This document shows positions 37,930-47,313 of a stretch of DNA of 64,000 nt, piece after piece. Under the pieces are notes generated by a model. That model did not search any database. It was not told the origin of the DNA and saw only the letters and a program-made list of their open reading frames with translations. How positions within the stretch are numbered: the first letter of the stretch is position 1; every line of letters starts with the position of its first letter. The position numbers and the translations under genes are program-made. Origin of the DNA: Dysgonomonas sp. PF1-14 (GTDB lineage Bacteria > Bacteroidota > Bacteroidia > Bacteroidales > Dysgonomonadaceae); the NCBI RefSeq assembly GCF_029892965.1, contig NZ_JARXWN010000009.1:1-64000 (forward strand). The letters run 5' to 3'.

Positions 37930-39180
37930 TTATTTCAATATAAGTTCCTGTACATCACCATAGGTATCGTAAGACGAAGTAATTACTTTTTCACCCGGTT
38001 CCAGACCACTGGTTACTTCATAATAGTTAGGATTCTGGCGTCCGATCGTGATGTTGCGTCTCACAGCTTTATCTCCGTCTGCTGTTACTACAAATATCCA
38101 CTGTCCTCCTGTTGTCTGATAGAAAGGCCCTCGCGGTATCAAAACAGCTTCTGCCGGCTGTCCGAGTTGCAGATTGATGTAATAAGTCTGTCCGGCACGT
38201 ATATTATCGGGGCGTTCGCCTTCGAATACAAAATCAGTCTTAAACTGCTTATCCCTCACTTCGGGATATACCTTCCTGACACGAAGTGCAAAGTTTTTAT
38301 CCTGACGCTCAAATGTAGCATCCAGTCCGGCTTTTACGCGGTCGATGTAATGCTCATCGATCGTTGCTTCCACTTTGTAGTCAGACAATACGCTGATTTG
38401 CCCGATACGTTCACCTGACGATACAGTCTGTCCGATTTCTACATCGAGTATTCCCAACTGCCCGTCAACAGGTGCTTTTACATTCAGATTATCGACACGC
38501 TGGCGTACCAGTACCAGATTCTGACGGATATTGTGCAGACTTTCCTCCATCTGGGAGATCTGAATACCACGATAAATTGAATCCTGCTTCTGACGTTCCA
38601 CGACAAGCTTACGATCGTTTACGGCATATTCATAGTCTTCCTTTGCCTGCAAATATTCTTCTTTAGAGGTAAGGTTTTCGGAATAAAGTTGTTTGTACTG
38701 TTCGTACTTCCTTTTTTTCCTGTCCACTTCCATATCCAGTTTCAGTTTTTCTTTCCGCAGATTCAGTTTTTCCTGTTCCATAGCCACCTGTGTGTTTCGC
38801 AAGAAATTCTGTTTCTCAGCTAACTGGGCTTCACTATCGAGTATATTCAAGCTAAGCATAGGGTTTGTCAGGCTAATAATAGTTTGACCTCTGCTCACTT
38901 CAGAACCTTCCTCTACAAGTTTTTCGGCAACCATTCCTCCTTCTATTGCACTCAGATGGATCGTATTTATAGGTAATACTTGTCCATTGATGCGCACATA
39001 GTCGTTGAACATACCTTTCGACACATCCTGCACCGTTACTTTCTCTTTTTCCACATTGAGCTTCGAGGCATGGTTTCCGAATATAATCCATCCGATAATC
39101 AACAGAATCACAGCACCTCCGGCGATAAATGGAATATGTTTTTTTGTTAGTCCTTTTTTCTTTTCTATGATCTTATCCAT
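37930..39180 (-). CDS. HlyD/MacA-type periplasmic adaptor
   Basis: 416 residues. One TM helix at about 14-33 anchors it in the inner membrane. A lipoyl/barrel-sandwich half follows, then a long coiled-coil hairpin (about 105-225), the second lipoyl half (LNVKAPVDGQLGILDVEIGQ) and beta-barrel domains to the end. It bridges the ABC permeases to the TolC-like protein encoded just upstream. The stretch between the TolC-type gene and this one is 41 bases, so they are co-transcribed. Confidence 0.9.
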   Translation of the reverse strand: MDKIIEKKKGLTKKHIPFIAGGAVILLIIGWIIFGNHASKLNVEKEKVTVQDVSKGMFNDYVRINGQVLPINTIHLSAIEGGMVAEKLVEEGSEVSRGQTIISLTNPMLSLNILDSEAQLAEKQNFLRNTQVAMEQEKLNLRKEKLKLDMEVDRKKRKYEQYKQLYSENLTSKEEYLQAKEDYEYAVNDRKLVVERQKQDSIYRGIQISQMEESLHNIRQNLVLVRQRVDNLNVKAPVDGQLGILDVEIGQTVSSGERIGQISVLSDYKVEATIDEHYIDRVKAGLDATFERQDKNFALRVRKVYPEVRDKQFKTDFVFEGERPDNIRAGQTYYINLQLGQPAEAVLIPRGPFYQTTGGQWIFVVTADGDKAVRRNITIGRQNPNYYEVTSGLEPGEKVITSSYDTYGDVQELILK

Positions 39181-39221
39181 AGTATTTAGTTTTTATATAT
39201 TTATAAAGATTTGTTTCTGTC

Positions 39222-40544
39222 TTATTGTACAATAAAAGGGATGCCTCTGTAATAATTGACAAGCCTGTGTTTTAGTTCATATTTCAGGCGTGCGTTCACT
39301 TCATCCACCCTTGCCTGCAACAGGCGGTTGGCACTGGTGTGCAAGTCGATTGCGCTTATCAGTCCTTCGGTATATTTGCGCTGGTTTACATTGTGTGCTA
39401 TCGTCATGGCATCGGTCTGTTTTTTTGCCTGATAATATTCATCGGCCTGTCCGTTCATATCGGCTATAGCTTGTTCTATCTCGCTGTACACTGCTCGCAA
39501 CGTTTCGTCTCTCTCATTCTCGGCAATAACCAACTCCGCTTTACTCTTTTTCACCTGAGCCGAGCGTGAGAAACCTGAGAAAATTGGGATGGACAGATTG
39601 AAGCCGACATAATGTCCGCGTCTATCCTTTATCTGATTTTTAAAAGATGAATATTCACTACCGTCCATGTAGCGGGAAAAGTTAGTGCTAATCCCTGCCC
39701 CAACAGAGATAACAGGAAATAAACCGCCCTTGGCTACCTTGTACGATAATTTCTGTGTTTGCAGGGAAGATTCTGCCGCCATTACTTTGGGATTGTAATA
39801 CTTTGCTTTTTCGAAAAGAGACAAAGCCGAATCTTCCGATTTGGTTATCAGTTCATCCATCGACATTCCGGCTATCATCAGATCTTCATCTATAGGGAAG
39901 TTCATTTTTTCTTTCAACTTTATAATGCCTATTACCAATATGTTTTTCTGGCGGGTAAGGTTATAATTATCACTTGCCTCTTTCGCTACCAGTTCTGCTA
40001 CATCGGCGGCACCTTTCATACCCAATTCTTCCATACGCTTTATGCGTTTTACATTCGATGTGCTTTCTTCGAGTTGTTGCTCAGCCAACGTTACCATTTC
40101 CATGTAGTACGACACATTGATAAATTCTTCCATTGTTTCGTATGCCAAAATATCTATGGTTTCCTGCAACTTCTGTTTTCCCATCAACTTATTCATTTTC
40201 TGCAACTTTACGCGTGTGATGCCAGACAGTCCGTCAAACAATGTCATAGACGAATTTAAACTGTAACCGTTACTGAACGAGTTTCTATCGATATAGGCAT
40301 TAGTCTCCGAATCGAGTCCTCTACCAAACTGGAAAGAGGCATCTGCTTCAGCTTTAAGTGAAGGCAACAGCTTACCTACAGCTTCGAGATAGTTCTGATG
40401 ATAAATGCTATTTTCAGCATCTTTTTTATTCTTTTTCGGACTATTTTCGATTGCATAACGCATGCACTGCTCTAAAGTCCATTTCTCCTGACTGTTAATA
40501 GTAAGGCTTAAAATAATAGCGACAGTTAATAATAAGTATTTCAT
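39222..40544 (-). CDS. TolC-family outer membrane channel
   Basis: 440 residues with a signal peptide (LSLTINSQ). The start EKWTLEQCMRYAIENSP and two long heptad-rich repeat halves (about 20-215 and 225-430) are typical of the outer membrane efflux protein family. It forms the exit duct of the exporter. It is the first gene of the operon; a sigma-54-like promoter lies at 40579-40594. Confidence 0.92.
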   Translation of the reverse strand: MKYLLLTVAIILSLTINSQEKWTLEQCMRYAIENSPKKNKKDAENSIYHQNYLEAVGKLLPSLKAEADASFQFGRGLDSETNAYIDRNSFSNGYSLNSSMTLFDGLSGITRVKLQKMNKLMGKQKLQETIDILAYETMEEFINVSYYMEMVTLAEQQLEESTSNVKRIKRMEELGMKGAADVAELVAKEASDNYNLTRQKNILVIGIIKLKEKMNFPIDEDLMIAGMSMDELITKSEDSALSLFEKAKYYNPKVMAAESSLQTQKLSYKVAKGGLFPVISVGAGISTNFSRYMDGSEYSSFKNQIKDRRGHYVGFNLSIPIFSGFSRSAQVKKSKAELVIAENERDETLRAVYSEIEQAIADMNGQADEYYQAKKQTDAMTIAHNVNQRKYTEGLISAIDLHTSANRLLQARVDEVNARLKYELKHRLVNYYRGIPFIVQ

Positions 40545-40578
40545 AAGTCTTTGCTTAGTTTCATTTTACTAATATTGA

Positions 40579-40594
40579 AACCAAATCCGTGCCA
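40579..40594 (-). promoter_or_regulatory. Candidate sigma-54 promoter for the exporter operon
   Basis: On the minus strand TGGCACGGATTTGGTT matches the -24 box TGGCACG perfectly and the -12 box TTGCW weakly (TGGTT). Transcription would start near 40569, leaving a leader of about 25 bases before the TolC-type ATG at 40544. A sigma-54 activator gene lies in the same neighbourhood. Seen: the motif and spacing. Inferred: its use. Confidence 0.5.
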
Positions 40595-40640
40595 AAACAG
40601 ATAAAATACACATTATCAAACAATTGATTTCTCACAAAAG

Positions 40641-40675
40641 AACAGGGAGTGTAAAAATATTTTACACTCCCTGTT
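40641..40675. terminator. Perfect 35-bp palindrome (terminator or activator site)
   Basis: AACAGGGAGTGTAAAA and TTTTACACTCCCTGTT form a perfect 16-bp stem with the loop ATA. Read leftwards it is followed by CTTTTGTG, so it may end the men operon. It also lies 47-81 bases upstream of the -24 box, where an enhancer-binding regulator could sit. Confidence 0.55.
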
Positions 40676-40754
40676 TAATTCTGTTACATTTTTATGATTC
40701 AATTTCATTAATTAAGGTTTGCTGTACTGATTTATATACATAATAAAGGAGATT

Positions 40755-40935
40755 CGCCACGAAGTGGCAGGTTAGTTCAGCCCAATATGAAGCGTTGGGT
40801 CAGGTAATAGTAGATGTGTTTGCAGGCTGTAAGCCCAAGTTATATTCAAGACAAATTAACCTGCGCCTTCAGCGCGCCTATTTAAACCGTTTTGTGATCC
40901 CAACGCTTCGCATTGGGCTGAAGTAAGGCAGGCTT
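40755..40935. repeat. REP-like palindromic element after menE
   Basis: The inverted ends TTCAGCCCAATATGAAGCGT (40776, continuing TGGG) and the reverse of CCCAACGCTTCGCATTGGGC (40899, continuing TGAA) agree at 22 of 24 positions. Inner and outer small hairpins are present (GCCACGAAGTGGC; GCCTTCAGCGCGCC). The right edge runs into menE and supplies its stop codon. Such GC-rich intergenic palindromes resemble REP/BIME-type repeats of Bacteroidota. Confidence 0.55.
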
Positions 40936-42009
40936 TCAGCCCTGACATATCAGTTCTTTCAATAAGGCTCTGCTTATTTTACCCGTTTCGGTCAATGGAA
41001 TGGCATCTATCTGAATTACTTTCTTTGGCATATAGTATGCGGGCAGTTTATCAGCAAACAGGGATTCATCAACCCTTTCTTGTGTAACCAGCACTACTAT
41101 TTCACCAAACTTAATATCGGGCAATGAAGTAATGGCAAACGGACTTTTTATATACGGTTTTAATGAAGCTTCCACTTCTTCGGCCTGTATTTTTACACCT
41201 CCACTGTTTATAACATTATCCTTACGTCCCAAGATACGAAAACTACCGTTCTCGTGTATCTCGGCAATATCATTAGTGTACAGCCGCTCGGCTGAAACTA
41301 ACGGTGCATCTATAATCAAAGCATTATCGTCCGAAAGGGACAGTGCTACATTATCGAATGGGATATAATTACCGGAAGTGTCAGTTCCGTTCAGTTTTTT
41401 AAGGGCAATGTGCGAAAGGGTCTCGGTCATGCCGTATGTGGAATACACATTGTTAGGAAACGATTTTAATTGCGTCTCCATTTGAGCGTCTACCGCACCG
41501 CCACCTATTATCAGATTCTTTATTTTCATCAAACGGGCGCGTTCAATATCATCTTGCAAGCTATTATAGACCTGCATGGGAATCATTGCCGCAAAGTCGA
41601 AAACCGTATCTGTGTCTCTCAACGGATTGCCCGATGGAGGTACAGGATAAAGATCGAGTCCGGCAATAAGGGAGCGCACCACCATCATCTTTCCGGCTAT
41701 GTAATCGAGCGACATACACAACAAAGCTTTATCGCCATCCTTTAGTCCTAGAAACGAACAGGTAAGCTTCGCGCTCTGCATCATACGCGATTTTTCCACA
41801 AGTATTTCTTTCGGCGCACCTGTAGAACCTGATGTTTGTACTTTAAGAAACGGAGAGCGCGAAAACCAATCTTTCAGAAACAAATACAACTGATTGTGAA
41901 AGTCCGATTTGAGAGCAAAAGCGGGAACTCCTTTACTCCTGAAAGTATCGGGCAGATACACCCCGCCCTCGATCGTTATCGTTTGGCGTTTTATATAGAG
42001 TTGATACAT
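40936..42009 (-). CDS. menE: O-succinylbenzoate-CoA ligase
   Basis: 357 residues from ATG 42009; the longer frame to 42066 overlaps menC and was rejected. The AMP-binding motif TSGSTGAPKEILVEK, the STYGMTETLSHIA block and LGRKDNVINSGG place it in the acyl-adenylate ligases. It is shorter than the E. coli enzyme (about 450), as usual in Bacteroidota. It activates o-succinylbenzoate with CoA for MenB. Last gene of menF-D-B-C-E, three bases after menC. The final residues and stop come from the edge of a REP-like repeat. Confidence 0.9.
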   Translation of the reverse strand: MYQLYIKRQTITIEGGVYLPDTFRSKGVPAFALKSDFHNQLYLFLKDWFSRSPFLKVQTSGSTGAPKEILVEKSRMMQSAKLTCSFLGLKDGDKALLCMSLDYIAGKMMVVRSLIAGLDLYPVPPSGNPLRDTDTVFDFAAMIPMQVYNSLQDDIERARLMKIKNLIIGGGAVDAQMETQLKSFPNNVYSTYGMTETLSHIALKKLNGTDTSGNYIPFDNVALSLSDDNALIIDAPLVSAERLYTNDIAEIHENGSFRILGRKDNVINSGGVKIQAEEVEASLKPYIKSPFAITSLPDIKFGEIVVLVTQERVDESLFADKLPAYYMPKKVIQIDAIPLTETGKISRALLKELICQG

Positions 42010-42011
42010 TA

Positions 42012-43061
42012 TTATTCTATGTCTTTTACCGAAAACACCCTGCCATCGGGATCGTACCACAGGCAATCACCTTTTATATGCAAAGGCATTTCCACATTAT
42101 TCGTATAAAGCGCACCCGTACCCAGTCCTTGCGGCATAGGATTATCGAATGTTGCGCACCACTGAGCTATGGCATTCAGTCCTATATTCGATTCCAGTGC
42201 TGACGTTATCCACCAATGGATGTCCATTTTCTCTGCCAACGCTATCCACTCGTTGCAACCGCTGATCCCGCCATGTAGGGTGGGTTTCAGTATTATATAC
42301 TGCGGACGGATAGTTTCCAGCAACCGCTTTTTTTCGTTGGGATCATTCACTCCGATCAGTTCTTCGTCCAGTGCTATGGGCAGAGGTGTTGAAGCTGTGA
42401 GCCGCGCCATTTCGTCCCATTGTCCTGCCCTGATAGGTTGCTCTATTGAATGCAGGTCGAGTTCGGCAAGGCGTTTCAGCTTATCTAAAGCATCTGACGG
42501 AGAAAAAGCCCCATTGGCATCTACCCGCAAAGTCAACCGGCGAATGCTCACATGCTGACGTATATAACGAAGTAAATCCAGTTCTTGTTCAAAATCTATT
42601 GCTCCTATCTTTAGCTTTATACAGCGAAAACCCTGTTCCAGCTTCGATTCTATCTGTTCCAGCATATAGCTGTAATCGCCCATCCATATCAGACCATTGA
42701 TGGGAATGCCTTTCTCTCCTTTGGCAAATGCAGTATCCCATAACTTAAAACTACCTTGCTCTAATTGCCGCAAAGCTGTTTCCAATCCAAAAAGGATAGA
42801 TGGAAACGGGCGCAGGGCTTCGGTATCGAGCTTTCCCTCTTCTTCAAGCTTGCGACAAAAATGCTTTAAGTTCCGTTCGTAATCTTCATTATAATCGCAA
42901 CTCAGATCGAACAAAGGGGCGCACTCTCCTACTCCCCACCGTTCGGGAGAGAAAACGGAAGTAACTACTACATACCATACCTTATGGTCGTGATACACTC
43001 CGCGCGAAGTTCCTGCCGGACGTTTAAATTGGAGTGTATAGGGAATGATTCGGGTTTTCAT
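42012..43061 (-). CDS. menC: o-Succinylbenzoate synthase
   Basis: 349 residues, enolase superfamily. The catalytic lysine motif IKLKIG, the metal ligands in RVDANGAFS, SIEQPI and ALDEELIG, and LKPTLHGG for the second lysine, are all in order. It dehydrates SHCHC to o-succinylbenzoate in menaquinone synthesis. A GC-rich repeat fills the 89-base gap to menB. No menH gene is seen in the operon. Confidence 0.92.
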   Translation of the reverse strand: MKTRIIPYTLQFKRPAGTSRGVYHDHKVWYVVVTSVFSPERWGVGECAPLFDLSCDYNEDYERNLKHFCRKLEEEGKLDTEALRPFPSILFGLETALRQLEQGSFKLWDTAFAKGEKGIPINGLIWMGDYSYMLEQIESKLEQGFRCIKLKIGAIDFEQELDLLRYIRQHVSIRRLTLRVDANGAFSPSDALDKLKRLAELDLHSIEQPIRAGQWDEMARLTASTPLPIALDEELIGVNDPNEKKRLLETIRPQYIILKPTLHGGISGCNEWIALAEKMDIHWWITSALESNIGLNAIAQWCATFDNPMPQGLGTGALYTNNVEMPLHIKGDCLWYDPDGRVFSVKDIE

Positions 43062-43062
43062 A

Positions 43063-43150
43063 GGCCCCTCCTAGCCTCCCCAAAGGGGAGGTATCTATTA
43101 AAACAATATTTCATTCTATAAAAAGTCCCCCAACGGGGGATTTAGGGGGC
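43063..43150. repeat. GC-rich palindromic repeat (R1), menB-menC gap
   Basis: Left end GGCCCCTCCTAGCCTCCCC then AAAGGGGAGG; right end AGTCCCCCAACGGGGGATTT then AGGGGGC. It fills the whole gap between menC and menB and abuts the menB stop codon. Related elements are at 45754, 49418 and 50843. Confidence 0.7.
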
Positions 43151-43972
43151 TCACGGAAATTTAGGGAACTTTTTGAAATCAGGTTTACGCTTTTCAAGGA
43201 ATGCGTGTTTGCCTTCCTGCGCCTCATCTGTGAGGTAATACAACAGTGTGGCATTTCCTGCCAGCTCCTGAATACCCGCCTGTCCGTCGAGTTCGGCATT
43301 AAGCCCCATTTTGATCATGCGCAATGCCATCGGACTGTGCTGCATCATCTCGTGCGCCCATTTCACAGTCTCATCTTCAAGTTGGTCGAATGGAACGACA
43401 GTATTCACAAGTCCCATTTCCAATGCTTCCTGTGCTGAATACTGACGGCAAAGGAACCATATTTCGCGGGCTTTCTTTTGTCCTACGATACGTGCCAGAT
43501 AGGATGAACCGAATCCTGCATCGAAGCTGCCTACACGTGGGCCTGTCTGTCCGAATATAGCATTTTCGGATGCAATGGACAGGTCGCAAACCACATGAAG
43601 AACATGACCGCCACCAATGGCATAACCGTTTACCATAGCGATAACGGGCTTAGGCAGCGAACGTATTTGTTTTTGTACCTCAAGTACCTGCAAACGCGGA
43701 ACTCCGTCTTTACCAACATATCCCCCTTTACCTTTTACGTTCTGGTCGCCGCCTGCACAGAAAGCTTTATCGCCCGCTCCGGTAAGCACTACGACATAGA
43801 TGTCCTGGTTTTCGTGGCAGATGCGCAGTGCATCGCTTATCTCCATTGTTGTAGTCGGCGTGAACGCATTGCGGTAGCGTGGACGGTTGATAGTTATACG
43901 ACCTATACCTTCGAAATAATCGAACAGTATATCTTCATATTCTTTTATGGTTTCCCATTTTCTTGTTGCCAT
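43151..43972 (-). CDS. menB: 1,4-Dihydroxy-2-naphthoyl-CoA synthase
   Basis: 273 residues, crotonase fold. The oxyanion-hole segments [16 protein letters not shown] and [17 protein letters not shown], then [20 protein letters not shown], are diagnostic of MenB. It closes the second ring of the naphthoquinone from o-succinylbenzoyl-CoA made by MenE. The C-terminal KKFPKFP is typical. It follows menD after 103 bases containing no element I recognise. Confidence 0.96.
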   Translation of the reverse strand: MATRKWETIKEYEDILFDYFEGIGRITINRPRYRNAFTPTTTMEISDALRICHENQDIYVVVLTGAGDKAFCAGGDQNVKGKGGYVGKDGVPRLQVLEVQKQIRSLPKPVIAMVNGYAIGGGHVLHVVCDLSIASENAIFGQTGPRVGSFDAGFGSSYLARIVGQKKAREIWFLCRQYSAQEALEMGLVNTVVPFDQLEDETVKWAHEMMQHSPMALRMIKMGLNAELDGQAGIQELAGNATLLYYLTDEAQEGKHAFLEKRKPDFKKFPKFP

Positions 43973-44075
43973 GTTATTTTAATTTGAAAATTTAACTACA
44001 CTTTGTTCCGTTGAACGTTGTTTGAAAATTCGGAAATTAGCAAATAATTCTTCAATTCTCGAATCTGCTAATTTA

Positions 44076-45740
44076 CTAAATTAGTTTATGATAATACTCT
44101 TTAAACACCTGCTTACTAACCTCCATATCGGTAGTTACTTCCAGTATCATAGATTTGTTGATCGTTTCATCTGTCAGTATAGCCAGATTAGTGTTCAATT
44201 CTTCCTTGTTGTTTGCCGACAGATATTCAAATCCTGTTGCTTCTGTCCATTTACGGGCATCACCTGTATGGGTTGCCGCTACATATCGTGTGAGAGACGG
44301 AGCCTTATTCAGTCCGGGTAGCAGATGGAAAATCCCACCTCCTCCATTGTTAATGAGCAGAATACGCAGATTCTGAATATGGCTGATATTCCACAATGAA
44401 CCTATAGCATAGAAGAAACTCAGATCGCCTATCATCAGATATGTAATACCTTTGGACACTGAAGCAAAGCCAACAGCCGTCGGCAATGAGCTTTCGATAC
44501 CGTTAGTGCCACGATTACAGAAAACCTCTATAGATGGGTCTTGTGTGTAAAGTTGCACATTACGCACTGTAGAACTATTGGCAAGATGAAGCATTGCACC
44601 CTGCGGCAAAGCTTTTATAAAAGCCCCTGCTACCTGCAAATCCGAAAAAGGTGTATTCGCTGATGGTTCTGTTACAGCATCCGAAGCCTTTTTCCATAAG
44701 TTGAAGTATGGCTTTTCCGCATCTTCCGTAATAGCAACACACAAGTCATTCAGAAACTTTTCATTATCTGTCTCTATCAGATCGGTCAGCGACTGAAACA
44801 AATCCGCGACCTCGCCCGATTGTGTCAGATGCCAATGAGTTTTTGGTTTATTCGCTCTGAGATATTGTTTCAGGCGTTTCGATACGATATGTCCACCCAA
44901 TGTAATTACCAGATCGGGCGCATAATCAGCTTTCTCATCTTCGGGCATGGCATACAGCCACGCATCGAAATCAGATACAAGTAATGGTGAAACACAGTTT
45001 GACAGATACTCAGTAAAGACTACACAGCCGCCACGTTTTACCAGATTCTCCAATGTCTTTACCAGCTCTGGCGACTTGAATAATTGCCCTACAACGATCA
45101 TTCGCTTAGACGATGTAGACCATTTCGCCGCAAAAGGGTTTATATCTACAGACTTATTGGTGCGAGCATAGTGGATGCGTCTTACTTGCGGCAGTACTTC
45201 TACCGAATAGTCGAATAAGGGTTCGGATATAGGTACGTTAATCTGTACAGGCCCTGCCGCATCGGCAGTACAGGCTATCAGTGCTTCGTTGATCAGGCGA
45301 TTGCAAAACCATTCGTCCTGCGCAGTGTTTATTTCCGGCAGATTGACGGCCTTTTTCACCATTGACCCGAAAGCTCCCGGCTGTGGCAATGTCTGCCCGT
45401 CCATCTGTCCGATCCACTCGGAAGAACGGTCTGCCGACACTACTATAAGCGGTAATTGCTGATAATATGCTTCTGCAACTGCAGGTGCAAAATTGAGCAG
45501 TGCCGTACCCGATGTACAACAAACAACAACAGGTGCTTTGACACACTGGATTATACCTAAAGCGTGAAATGCAGCGTTGCGCTCATCTACTATCACATGG
45601 CACTCAAAAAAACGGTTCTGCGAAAAGGTTTGCAACAGAGGAGCATTGCGCGAACCGGGCGACATCACCACATGCTTTACTCCGTATTCTTTGAGTAAAG
45701 CTACTGTTTGTAGTACATTTTTCTTTATTGAAAAAGACAT
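44076..45740 (-). CDS. menD: SEPHCHC synthase
   Basis: 554 residues, ThDP-dependent. The N-terminal GVKHVVMSPGSRNAPL, the catalytic glutamate in VDERNAAFHALG, SADRSSEWIGQMDGQTL, and the ThDP site NRGTNGIESSLPTAVG and GDLSFFYAIGSLWN identify MenD. It joins isochorismate and 2-oxoglutarate. Length is normal. An R1 repeat lies in the gap to menF. Confidence 0.95.
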   Translation of the reverse strand: MSFSIKKNVLQTVALLKEYGVKHVVMSPGSRNAPLLQTFSQNRFFECHVIVDERNAAFHALGIIQCVKAPVVVCCTSGTALLNFAPAVAEAYYQQLPLIVVSADRSSEWIGQMDGQTLPQPGAFGSMVKKAVNLPEINTAQDEWFCNRLINEALIACTADAAGPVQINVPISEPLFDYSVEVLPQVRRIHYARTNKSVDINPFAAKWSTSSKRMIVVGQLFKSPELVKTLENLVKRGGCVVFTEYLSNCVSPLLVSDFDAWLYAMPEDEKADYAPDLVITLGGHIVSKRLKQYLRANKPKTHWHLTQSGEVADLFQSLTDLIETDNEKFLNDLCVAITEDAEKPYFNLWKKASDAVTEPSANTPFSDLQVAGAFIKALPQGAMLHLANSSTVRNVQLYTQDPSIEVFCNRGTNGIESSLPTAVGFASVSKGITYLMIGDLSFFYAIGSLWNISHIQNLRILLINNGGGGIFHLLPGLNKAPSLTRYVAATHTGDARKWTEATGFEYLSANNKEELNTNLAILTDETINKSMILEVTTDMEVSKQVFKEYYHKLI

Positions 45741-45753
45741 ATCAAAAATATTT

Positions 45754-45845
45754 GGCCCCCTAAATCCCCCAAGGGGGAATTAAACCAACGGAGGCATTTA
45801 TATTATTCGTCCACAAAAGTCCCCTTTGGGGGATTTAGGGGGCTT
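45754..45845. repeat. GC-rich palindromic repeat (R1), menD-menF junction
   Basis: GGCCCCCTAAATCCCCCAAG at the left is mirrored by TTGGGGGATTTAGGGGGC at the right. The right arm lies inside the end of menF and encodes its last 13 residues. Confidence 0.8.
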
Positions 45846-46933
45846 ATTATACTTTTTATCGTCTGCAATTTATTTTCTGTCTCTTCCCATTCCGATCTCA
45901 TCTCAGAGGATGGCATCATCCCTCCTCCTGCATAGAGACGAAGCTGTTCTCTACCGATCTGCATACATCTCAGATTTACATACAGCCGGCTTTTGCCCTC
46001 GATATCCAATGGCCCTATAAAACCGGAATAGTATCTACGGCCGTACGATTCATTTCTCAGAATGAAATCGAAAGCTCTCTTCTTTGGGAAACCGCACACA
46101 GCCGGACTCGGATGCAGCAGATCCAGCAAGTCTCCTATCTTGCAACCCTCTTTCAGTCTGAAGGAGAACTTCGTTTTCAGATGTTCTATATTACCGGCAC
46201 GAGCCGTAAAAGGGCCGTTCTTTACAATCTCACCGCTTACTTTATCCAGTTGCTGCTGCATATAGTCGACAACGATCTGCTGTTCTTTCCTGTTCTTATC
46301 ATCCCAATCCTCTGTCGAAAGCACTTTAGTTCCTGCCAATGCTACGGTCTTATACGTATCGTCTTGCTCCGACACGAGCAACTCCGGCGATACGCCCATC
46401 CACGCTCCGGTTTCGGGTGTATTGCACAGGAAGACGAAATTGTCGGGATATTTGTTGCACGCTTTTCGGAATGATGTTCCTGCCGAAAATCCATCGGTGC
46501 GCTTTACATCGAAAGTACGAGACAGAACTATTTTCTGGAATTCACCATTCTCCAATGCTGTATGAAATGTCTTATAAATAGAACTATATTGATCGAATGA
46601 GTCAACAGAGGATTGGTTACTTATATCTATCTGAGAAGTATTATTATCAAAGCTTTCGGTCGTAAGATACTTATAGATATTACGTTCTCCGTTGATGCAC
46701 TTATCGGGGCGAATGAGTATTACAGGCGTATCTGCCGAAATATGAAAAGGTGCTATAACAAAACCTTTCTCCGGATTCAGTTCTGGCAGCGTATTTAATT
46801 TTGCCGCAGGCACCGATGTTTGTAATACAAGGTTAAGTTCCTGCTCACGAGCAAGCCTGTATATGGCAAAGCGTATATTTTTTTCTATCAAAGTGTCAAA
46901 AATTCGATAATCGAAGTCTTGATTTAATTCCAT
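45803..46933 (-). CDS. menF: Isochorismate synthase with a repeat-encoded tail
   Basis: 376 residues from ATG 46933. The frame extends to a TTG at 46960, but that codon overlaps the -7 box. The chorismate-binding domain shows KIVLSRTF, FLCNTPETGAWMGVSPELL, the LAGTK segment, HPSPAVCGFPKKRA and YSGFIG. It converts chorismate to isochorismate, the first menaquinone step, and is the first gene of the operon. Odd point: the C-terminal SPLNPPKGTFVDE is read from a GC-rich intergenic repeat, not from family sequence. Confidence 0.92.
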   Translation of the reverse strand: MELNQDFDYRIFDTLIEKNIRFAIYRLAREQELNLVLQTSVPAAKLNTLPELNPEKGFVIAPFHISADTPVILIRPDKCINGERNIYKYLTTESFDNNTSQIDISNQSSVDSFDQYSSIYKTFHTALENGEFQKIVLSRTFDVKRTDGFSAGTSFRKACNKYPDNFVFLCNTPETGAWMGVSPELLVSEQDDTYKTVALAGTKVLSTEDWDDKNRKEQQIVVDYMQQQLDKVSGEIVKNGPFTARAGNIEHLKTKFSFRLKEGCKIGDLLDLLHPSPAVCGFPKKRAFDFILRNESYGRRYYSGFIGPLDIEGKSRLYVNLRCMQIGREQLRLYAGGGMMPSSEMRSEWEETENKLQTIKSIISPLNPPKGTFVDE

Positions 46934-46957
46934 TATTACATCATTTATATCAAATAA

Positions 46958-46991
46958 CAAAAGTACAAAATAGAAGACTGTTTATCCATAT
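46958..46991 (-). promoter_or_regulatory. Candidate promoter of the men operon
   Basis: On the minus strand TACTTTTG (46965-46958) fits the -7 consensus, with TATG 21 bases upstream as a weak -33. Transcription would start just before the ATG at 46933. The rest of the 380-bp divergent gap to lpdA holds no gene; TATATTTG at 47244-47251 is a candidate -7 box for lpdA, and CACAATTAAATTGTG at 47281-47295 is a palindrome just before its start. Confidence 0.45.
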
Positions 46992-47313
46992 CAATCCAAC
47001 TTTTTTATTGTCTAAGTGTTATTTCTATAAGATAGCTATATTTCGCATTCTGCCGGTATTGAATAAACAGTTCACGACTTAGCTATAATATATTACCATT
47101 TTTCTATCTGTAACAAACAAAAACAATACATTTTCTATTTTACGATCTATTATACAGATTTTATCTTTCGGAACGAAGCCCACACAAAACACATAAAAAT
47201 AATCTACAAGCAATAATTAAAATCTATGAAACTAAACACCTCATATATTTGTTTTATTTACAAAAGCAATTTGTATTTCACACAATTAAATTGTGCGATT
47301 TTAATTTTAAAAG

